Shown piece after piece: positions 57,301 to 64,000 of a DNA stretch of 64,000 nt. Both the position numbers and the translations under genes were made by a program. Location: contig JAACJO010000003.1 of assembly GCA_013368445.1 (NCBI GenBank), forward strand, positions 806,001 through 870,000, in the 5' to 3' direction. This DNA comes from Leucocoprinus leucothites. Its lineage: Eukaryota; Basidiomycota; Agaricomycetes; Agaricales; Agaricaceae. How positions within the stretch are numbered: the stretch's first letter is position 1; every line of letters starts with the position of its first letter. Under the pieces are notes generated by a model that saw only the letters and a program-made list of their open reading frames with translations, did no database searches and had not been told where the DNA came from.

Positions 57301-57480
57301 GGAGATTGGGATTAAGACAATGTGAATAGTGAGCATGGATACTGATATGAGGACTATTGTCAGTAAGACAAGAAGAGCTTGGGACAGGTGGAGGAGTGTG
57401 AGAGTGTTTCTGCTCTGGTTGCATAACAGTGGAGGTCTTGCCCTTGATAGTGTGGGTGTTGACCATGATAACAGAAGTGT
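51340..57480 (-). pseudogene. Gypsy element 4 gag-pol
   Basis: Integrase (51340-52230) with SMDFIEKLPSSSGFN and TSDHSSEFVSHFF, so the second Asp is kept here; RT/RNase H (about 52500-53730) with the palm box YLNN near 53220-53234; protease (about 55440-55790) with LIDSGLSHCFIDSD; gag (55800-57480) with the CLFCSSKGHKVKNC knuckle. Many stops. The Asp-to-Asn changes in the palm box are G-to-A type. Confidence 0.8.
53739..55070. mobile_element. LTR-like insertion in element 4 (probable solo LTR)
   Basis: 1332 bp, TGTGATGTGA to GAGCCTCTACA, in pol sequence that is continuous in elements 1 and 2. The 4-bp flanks GCGT (53735-53738) and GTGT (55071-55074) look like a target duplication with one transition. 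A TATA-like motif (ATATAAAAAGGG near 54484) is present and no coding frame is seen. TG...CA ends favour a solo LTR of another, unidentified family. Confidence 0.6.
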
Positions 57481-57513
57481 GAGTGCGACAGTAGAATCTG
57501 AGTCTGATAATAC

Positions 57514-58057
57514 TATTAAGTGCATAAACACTATGGATAGGGGAGCTGACATCTGGGACCAGATGAACAGAGGTGAGATAGAGGTAAGACAGGAGCTGAT
57601 TGTCAGATGTAGGAGCAGGTCATGGCCTCAACTTATGTGTTGTGCTGACTACTGAAGCTTGACCTGGATTTCAGACAATGACAGAGAGTAGAGGACAAAT
57701 AGAGAGCAGAGGGAAACTAGTGTATCACTAAGTTGATTATCAGACTGTTGAATTCAAGTACAAAGTTGTGCTACTTATATATGATGCAGAATATAGGATT
57801 GGATAAACAAGCAAAGTAGTAAATGGAGAAATAATCAAAGTAGAGTCCACAAATTTTACAAGGCTAGAAGATATAAAATTTACTATTAAATGGTTGTCAG
57901 AAAATTTCGATAAGCAGTATGAATTAATAAAATGGAAGATGTCAGAATAAGTCCAAAGATGAAAGACTGATAAAACCGATATGCAAAAGTGGATAAGAGT
58001 TCATAAAATAATACCAAGTCCAAACTGTGAGCTGTTCTTGAGGATTGGCTCATAACA
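57514..58057 (-). repeat. 5' LTR of Gypsy element 4
   Basis: 544 bp with the family sequence. It lies directly against a LINE ORF1 fragment that begins at 58058, so the element probably inserted into that LINE. Confidence 0.85.
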
Positions 58058-58700
58058 TCAAGCCTGTCTGTGCCCACCCAGTGTGCCCTAATGTCAGTGC
58101 TGCTGGCACTTTGGCCACTCTACCCCCACCTACCACAATCATTCACTCAGGTGTGCCCAGTGTGGCAGTCCTCACTATAGTGAGAACCACTGCACTACAT
58201 CATCATACTGTAAAGAGAGCGCCAAGGCCAACTCTCCCATTCTTCTGACATATGAGGGGGAGCTCTGGCCCCATATCAAGTGTGTGAACTGCAGAGGTAA
58301 ACATGCAGCAAATGACCACAAGTGCCCATTCTGGTGCCATTGATTCAACTGTGACTGGTTACTCCAGCACATGATGGACTCAAGGGCCCCAGTTGTGAGG
58401 TCTTAGTACCTCTGTTAACACATTCCCCAACCCTGTTGGTTGTTGCTGGGGCCACACCTTCTCAAGCACACTTTATGGTGAGTACATTAGACTTCAGTTT
58501 CATTTCATATGTATACTTTCCATCTCTTTGACATTGTGTAGTGTACTATATATGGACAGGACTTTATATATTCCCAGTGATGTATATGTGTAGTTGGTAG
58601 TGGTACTGGCTGCATGTAGTAGTTGTCAGGCACAGACTGCTATCATGCCCCACATCATAAATCATTGATTTTTTTTAAATTAAAAATTAAAAAAAGACCT
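58058..58700 (+). mobile_element. LINE ORF1 fragment with 3' UTR and A-rich tail
   Basis: Frames in 58060-58350 contain CCHC-type zinc knuckle sequence with CVNCRGKHAANDHKCPF, homologous to 62040-62330. A 3' UTR follows with GGACAGGACTTTAT and the ending TAAATCATTGATTTTTTTTA, as at 62540-62680. No ORF2 lies between ORF1 and the 3' UTR. Confidence 0.7.
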
Positions 58701-58704
58701 AGAA

Positions 58705-59820
58705 ACTATTAAGTGCTGGCTAAAGAAAGCCTGGCAACTTGAAGATGCTATCCCCATTGAGCTCTGTCTCCCCTAGTTGAAATCCTTCCTAAAGATTGTT
58801 GGTGTCCCATATTGGATAGCCAACTCTTCCAATCCCATCTCTCCCACCTTTGTTGAGCAAGTCCTTGGACAGTCCCCTCTTTTTGAAAATGTCATCCTTG
58901 CTACTCACCCTCATGTCATGAAAGCTTCACCCAAGTCTGACACTGCTGTTGTGTGGTTCAATGTTTGGGACTCACAAAATGGTACCAAGGCCAAGATGTT
59001 GGTCAACTGCACCCTTAACTTTGACCATCACATTGGCACCATCCATGCTACCAGCATGCATCCTGGTGTGGTGCAATGTATAAATTGTTGGTGGTGGGGT
59101 CACCCCACTCATGCATATTGTGCCCTCAGTGCTTGATGTCAAATTTGTGGTAGACCTTGTTGTATTGGGAATTGCCACACCATGGCTTGGTATTGTAAAG
59201 CCAACCCTAAGTCTAACCCCCCTCATGATACCACTCTTGATGGCATCCCATGTCATCATATCTAGATAACTTCAAGTGTCTTAACTGTAAAGACAACTAT
59301 CATGCTAATAACACTAAGTGTCCTTTTTGGAGAAACAGGTTTGACTGCACCTGGCACTCAAACAAGGCTGCTGAGCCACACACTGCATGTGTTGTCTGTG
59401 CTAATTCCAATCACTCTGGTGGCAGAGTTGCTGCTTAATTATGTCTGGTAAGAACAACATTATTGCATCTGTCTGTATCTATTCACAGAATATTGGGTGT
59501 TTCTATGCTCTTGTTGACATTATCCTTGAGTCCAAGAAGCAGAACTTCAACATTATTTTCCTACAGAAACCCCTGTGGAATCATATTTACAAGGTGCCCT
59601 CTATGATCAACCCTGAAGGGGATGATGTCATAGGTGCCCCTATCCATCCAGAATGGCTTTATATGATCTGCCCTGCTAAGACCAATAAATCTTAGCCTCA
59701 TACTATGACTTACATTCATAGACAACTTCTTTGCATGTGACCTATCCTTTGACAGGATTGGGTCAATCACCAAGACATTCATCTCTTCTTGTCCTCTTAC
59801 CATCACCATCTCTTGTTGGT
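58705..59820 (+). pseudogene. LINE ORF1 C-terminus and ORF2 endonuclease start
   Basis: ORF1 (58777-59438, interrupted by stops) shows VVWFNVWDSQNG and three knuckle-like blocks (CINCWWWGHPTHAYC; CQICGRPC; CLNCKDNYHANNTKCPF). At 59441 a second frame starts, MSGKNNIIASVCIYSQNIG, continuing to NIIFLQKPLWNHIYKVPS and GAPIHPEWLYMICPA. This matches the beginning of an apurinic-type endonuclease domain of LINE ORF2. The sequence is cut near 59820. Confidence 0.75.
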
Positions 59821-60500
59821 ATTGTTGAAACAGTGATTGCTGCTACACAGCATAGTGCACAGTGAGTGAGCAAGTTATGACACACTCACTTCATAAGAAC
59901 GCTAGTTCTGTCAGTTGTAATAGCAAGTAATCAGTGTAGAACTGTAGCTGAGTAAAGTTATGTAGAACATTGAGTTCAAGTGAAGCAATAATGATGATAG
60001 TTGTTTAGTTGTACATAATAGAATTGGTAAAACTTATTCTACCACTGAATTCTAGTCCATATTTTATACATTTCTACAATATCTACTGAGTCATAGAATA
60101 TATTGCATACTATTGACTCATATAGTGGTATCATAATCATTCTGATGTCTCTGAGTTATTCTGACTCATTACTAGTCATACTAGTCATTCTGACCCATAA
60201 ATGGCTTTGTCTAGAGTCATTCTGACTAACTATTACTCTACAGATACCATATATTGTCATACTACATATTGTGGAATATACTAAGACATAATGATTAGAT
60301 CATAACTATAAGTACTGATCCATGATGTAATTAATCCTAGAATAGTCTGAGAGCAATCATTGGAAAGATTCTCATGCTCACTAAGGGCAAGCCTGTAGGG
60401 CACTTTATTAGAGCATCTAGTACTTTCACAACAGGTGTGTCACATTTAGAGCACAATACTACATTATTTACACTAGTTATACATGGGTAGATGAAAGTCC
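59821..60500. other. AT-rich unclassified interval
   Basis: About 680 bp between two LINE pieces with repeated TCATTCTGAC and ACTAGTCAT motifs and no coding frame. It may be an LTR of an unrelated element that interrupts the LINE, but I could not prove ends or target duplication. Confidence 0.35.
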
Positions 60501-60522
60501 AAAGCTATTAGTCATAAGATCA

Positions 60523-62450
60523 TGAATTTTGACCTTGACTCCAACATTACATCTGGCAATGATGAGCTCAACACTATTGAAGAGGCCCCCAGGCCTTCCA
60601 CCTCCACCCAGCCAGTCTGCACTCTCGCAGATTTCAAGGCTGCTGCCTCCTCCATGAGGGCTGACTTTCAGTTGCCCTCACTCTCCCCCTTGGTGCCTGC
60701 TGATGTTCCATTGCCAGCACCTACTACTCAGCCTCTGGTGACCTTTGGTCCCAAGGCCTCCCTTGTTGCTGGTAGTACCATGTACTACCCAGTCCCCACT
60801 CTTCCCCCTATTGTGCCATCAACCCCATCATCCTCCTCCAGGACTGTGTCTGGAGATGATGCCATGGCCAAGCAGGCTTTCAACAGCCTCAGGAAGTTCA
60901 TGCACTTTATGCATGAGCTCCCCAACAATTCTCTCCTTGATGAGGAGTACATCAAGTCCTGTACTGGCTATCTTGCTGGTGCAGTCTATGAATTCAAGAT
61001 GAGCAGGCACAGCAGTGTATGCATTTCCATGGCAAGGAGTGGGCTGGCCATGGCTAGACCACCTTTTGTTCCTTTATGCAGGGCTTCACTTGCTTTGTCA
61101 AGTCTGGAGCCGCCCTTAAAGACATGTGTGTCATTCATGAGGTGACCCATGGATCTGCTGATAAGGCAGAACCATGTGACATCAAAGTGGGTTCCCCCAA
61201 GGTATCCAAACAAACCCCCAAGGCACTGTGGCCTACTGTGGCCCATCCTCTTGTACTGCCCAAGCAAGTGCCCCCTAAAGCACATACTAGTGGCCCCTCC
61301 TGAGCACCCACTAAGGCACCTACCCCCACTTCCACTCCAGTGCCTTGTCTGTGCTCATTTGTGGAAGCCACTCATTCTGGTGCTTTGGCATCATCTGTAT
61401 CACTCATTAAGCTAGCACAGGCAAACCTTTCTCTTGACCCTGATCATATTGCCACAATGCATCAGGCTGCTACTGCCACTGCTGGCTCTGCCAAGAAGCC
61501 ACACATGACCACTGCTGGGCCCATCTGCCACCAACTATTCCTTGATTTCACTGGCATTGCCAGTGAGATCACTTATCTTCATCACAAGGCCATGTGCCTT
61601 CTCAATGACACCCTCCCATGTGCCAAGTCATCCTTGTGCATTGAGAACATTACCAAGGCATACAGCACTTTTGTACTGTACACCTCTACTGTGCCCTCTG
61701 ACTCTAACATCACTGTTGTTAAGTCTGCCATCCCCACTACCTTCACCACCCCATTTGAGCTGAGGATGTGTCACCCCAGGTCAAGGTCTTACCTTAAGAT
61801 CCTCAATGTCCCCTTCCATGTGAACAGCATCCATAGTACACTAATCCACATCACTGATTGTATGTGATTGTCTCCATTCAAGGACACTTTTGCTGACATC
61901 TCATCCATGCACATCATGTGTAACTCCCCAAGGCCAACACCACTACTGTTTGGTTCAACCTATGGGATTCTCAACCATGAGCCAGTACAAAGAAGCTCCT
62001 CAACAAGTACTTTGACTTCAACAGTGCTCAAGCTGTTATCAAGCCTGCCCATGCCCACCCTGGTGTTCTCCAGTGCCAGCACTGCTGGTGCTTTGGTCAC
62101 TCTACTCCCACCTGCCACAACTGTGTGCTCAGGTGTTCCCAGTGTGGTGGTCCTCACCATAGTGAGAATCATTGCTCCACATTATTGTGTTGTAAGGAGA
62201 GTCCAAAAGAAAACCCCCCCATCCTGCCCACACCTGCCAGGAAGCCCTGTCCCCACATCCCATGTATCAACTGCAAGGGCAACTATGCAGCTGATGATCA
62301 AAAGTGCCCATTCTAGTGCCACTAGTTCAACTATAATTGGCTTAGCCATCACAAGGAGGATAATAGGAGGCCCCAGGAGTAGGTTGCATACCTGCTTCAA
62401 CACATCTTCCAACTCTGTCATCTGGTTGCTAGGGCCACACATGTATGTAA
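60523..62450 (+). pseudogene. LINE ORF1 (gag-like) with zinc knuckles
   Basis: Starts MNFDLDSNITSGNDELNTIE, a Ser/Thr/Pro-rich region with a conserved stretch (AKQAFNSLRKFMHFMHELP; YIKSCTGYLAGAVYEFK). After frame changes it continues through FLDFTGIASEITYLHHKAM and SYLKILNVPFHVN to three knuckles in another frame (CQHCWCFGHSTPTCHNC; CSQCGGPHHSENHC; CINCKGNYAADDQKCPF). It is gag-like RNA-binding protein of a basidiomycete LINE, broken by several shifts and stops. Confidence 0.75.
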
Positions 62451-62685
62451 GCTTACTGTTAGAGGTCTGTTAGTTGGACTATTGGTTTCATCTTTGTTAC
62501 TATACTATCTCTCTTTGCCATCAAGTAATGTACTATATTTGGACAGGACTTTATCTATTCCTGCTTTTGTAGTATTTGGTTTAGGTAGCAGTACTTAGGC
62601 CCTGTATTATGTTGGTAGGTGTGGACTGTGTTCAGGTACCATGTAATAAATCATTGATTTTTTTTAAATAAAAAAAAAGAAGTCC
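60523..62685 (+). mobile_element. ORF1-only LINE derivative with A-rich 3' end
   Basis: ORF1 is followed directly by a 3' UTR (62455-62665) and an A-rich tail near 62667-62679; no ORF2 is present. The same ORF1-to-3' UTR arrangement occurs at 58058-58700. The tail abuts the 3' end of a minus-strand LINE ORF2. Confidence 0.65.
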
Positions 62686-63557
62686 CTACCAGCATAGGTA
62701 GGAAGAGTGAACTGTCTAGTCCACTCATCTTTGCAGGCCTTGACTTTGGCCTTACACAGATATCCAAGGGTGGTAGAGGGATGGGCCACCATACTCATCT
62801 GGAAGGAGGGGTCAGTTGCATACATGTGAACTGACCAATGGAAAGGCCACTTCAGATGAGAGCAGACCTTATGGAATTTGATGGACTGCTTGGCATCAGC
62901 ACTGAGCCACTCCATCAGATGACCACACACTACCAGGGAGTGAGCCTGGCCTGAGTGGGTAGATGGGTCCACCACTGATCCCACTGCAGTGATGTGGTTG
63001 GTAAACAAAACAATCAACTTGGCATCAGGCATACAACAAGCATGCTCAACACCCAGCCAAAGGGCAAATAGTTCCACATCCAGTGTGGTCACTTTACCTG
63101 CTGCATGGTGGAACTGCCAAAGCAGCTCATCCTGGTGCAGGATGCAGACAGCTGCAACTGCCTGGACTGTGTGATTGGTGTGCACTGATGCATTGGTAGC
63201 CACTGTCACACAGTTTGGGTTGGATCTGGCATGCTTGTATGCAGATTCAAGGACCCAGAACAGTAAGCTTACATGCATGTGTGGCCCTAGCAGCATACTG
63301 ACAGGGTTGGAAGATGCATTGAAGCAGGTATGTGACCTACTCCCAGGGACTTCTATTGTCCTCCTTGTGATGGCTAAGCTAATCATGGTTGAACCAGTGG
63401 TGCTAGAACAGGCACTTTTGATCATCAGCTGCATGGTTGCCTTTGTAGTTGATACATGAGATGTGGGGACAGGGCTCCCTGGTGGGTGTGGGCAGGATGG
63501 GGGGGTTTGCCTTTGGACTCCCCTTACAGCATGACAATGTGGAGCAATGATTCTCAC
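62664..63557 (-). pseudogene. LINE fusion of ORF1 knuckle region and ORF2 RNase H
   Basis: A long minus-strand frame. Its first third is ORF1 knuckle DNA read in another frame. After the shared GGCCACACATG junction it continues with an RNase H domain: CVTVATNASVHTNH, then VTTLDVELFALWLGVEHACC and AKLIVLFTNHITAV, ending CKDEWTRQFTLPTYAGRD. The catalytic pattern (Asp lost at the first position, Asn at the third) is degraded. It looks like an internally deleted LINE copy. Confidence 0.65.
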
Positions 63558-63905
63558 TTGGCAGCAGACTCTGTTTCGAGCAATGCAGACTGATTCACCA
63601 TGTTTCTAGACTTATGTCTACCCATTTTACAGTAGATAGATGATATATAAGTGCCTCAAAGCAACAACCAACTTTCAATGGTGGTGGTAAGAGGACAAGG
63701 AAGAGATGTATACCACTTCCATTCCTAATCACTATATCCTAATCCTAATCTTCCTCTACTCCTCCCATGCCAACCATTGCTCTGTTCTGCTCTGGACTTT
63801 GCCAGTCCATCAATCCCACTGTTTGCTATGTATACCCCTTGCTACACAACCACCAACCCTTTCCTCATCTCTCTACACTGCATTTCAGCTTCCTAGTCCA
63901 CCCAG
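63558..63905 (+). other. Leader or LTR end of a putative Copia-type element
   Basis: No frame. The segment lies directly before a Copia-type gag start, so it may contain an LTR end and leader, but borders were not identified. Confidence 0.3.
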
Positions 63906-64000
63906 ATGTCTTCCTCTGGCCCCAACTTTGACAAGCTCAATGCCACCAACTACTCTACCTGGGCAGGCAAGATGCAGGCATGGCTCCAGGCCTCTGGCCC
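63906..64000 (+). CDS. Copia-type gag, N-terminal part cut by window edge
   Basis: Starts MSSSGPNFDKLNATNYSTWA and continues GKMQAWLQASGP to the edge. The LNxTNYSTW...M...L motif is the N-terminal signature (DUF4219-like) of Copia gag polyproteins. The start is supported by the motif position at about residue 10. The rest lies outside the window. Confidence 0.65.
   Translation, partial: MSSSGPNFDKLNATNYSTWAGKMQAWLQASG

Larger units (their letters stand above)
50285..58057 (-). mobile_element. Ty3/Gypsy chromovirus element 4, truncated, with nested LTR
   Basis: Minus-strand element: 5' LTR at 57514-58057 (first bases TA instead of TG on the plus strand), gag, pol and part of the antisense gene. 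The 3' LTR and the start of the antisense gene are missing on the left. A deletion near 51340 joins the antisense gene directly to integrase and removes the chromodomain. A 1.33-kb LTR-like insertion sits at 53739-55070. It is more diverged from elements 1 and 2 than they are from each other. Confidence 0.85.

Overview
The window looks like nuclear DNA of a basidiomycete, probably an Agaricomycete. The signs are many short GT-AG introns of about 50-60 bp, a basidiomycete-type DUF6533 multi-pass membrane gene, an Msb2-type signalling mucin, and a transposon load typical of large mushroom genomes. I cannot name the species.

Layout. (1) 1-11.3 kb is mostly host sequence, GC-rich and CpG-rich: an SMC3 C-terminal pseudogene (18-1326), a DUF6533 gene (1494-3544, minus), ribosomal protein uL23/RPL25 (4491-5204), an MSB2-like mucin (5671-8043), and a broken, truncated copy of a multi-TM gene (9898-11284). 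(2) 11.3-17.8 kb holds a duplicated MSB2 3' end joined to a second, inverted SMC3 pseudogene. A 5'-truncated LINE with a 14-bp target-site duplication splits that pseudogene, and the LINE is itself split by a 3.2-kb TA-flanked terminal-inverted-repeat element that carries a foldback with telomere-like ends. (3) 17.8-23.6 kb has a few unrecognised small host fragments, then the most interesting host gene: 21175-23584, a predicted 633-aa protein with a multi-pass membrane domain followed by ankyrin repeats. Its ankyrin repeats sit on 99-nt exons separated by introns of exactly 51 nt. (4) 23.6-64 kb is AT-rich, CpG-poor nested transposon sequence: chromodomain Ty3/Gypsy elements, their LTRs and solo LTRs, a Tc1/mariner element with TIRs, a Plavaka/CACTA-like transposase remnant that acted as landing site, several LINE ORF1/ORF2 fragments, and the start of a Copia-type gag at the right edge.

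The Gypsy elements carry an extra gene in antisense orientation between integrase/chromodomain and the 3' LTR. It encodes a charged coiled coil followed by a cysteine array with Zn(II)2Cys6 spacing, and its intron splits the array into three plus three cysteines. Two Gypsy copies, in opposite orientation, share about 6.92 kb (27270-34190 and 40678-47598) with no indel and about one mismatch in the stretches I compared. Their LTRs and flanks are clearly diverged, which points to gene conversion or a recent palindromic event (or an assembly artefact), not two independent insertions.

The intact host genes are not an operon. The local history is segmental duplication in inverted orientation, pseudogenisation rich in C-to-T changes, and successive transposon insertions whose order can be read because removing each insertion restores the reading frame of the sequence beneath it. 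All calls come from reading the sequence; no database search was run.
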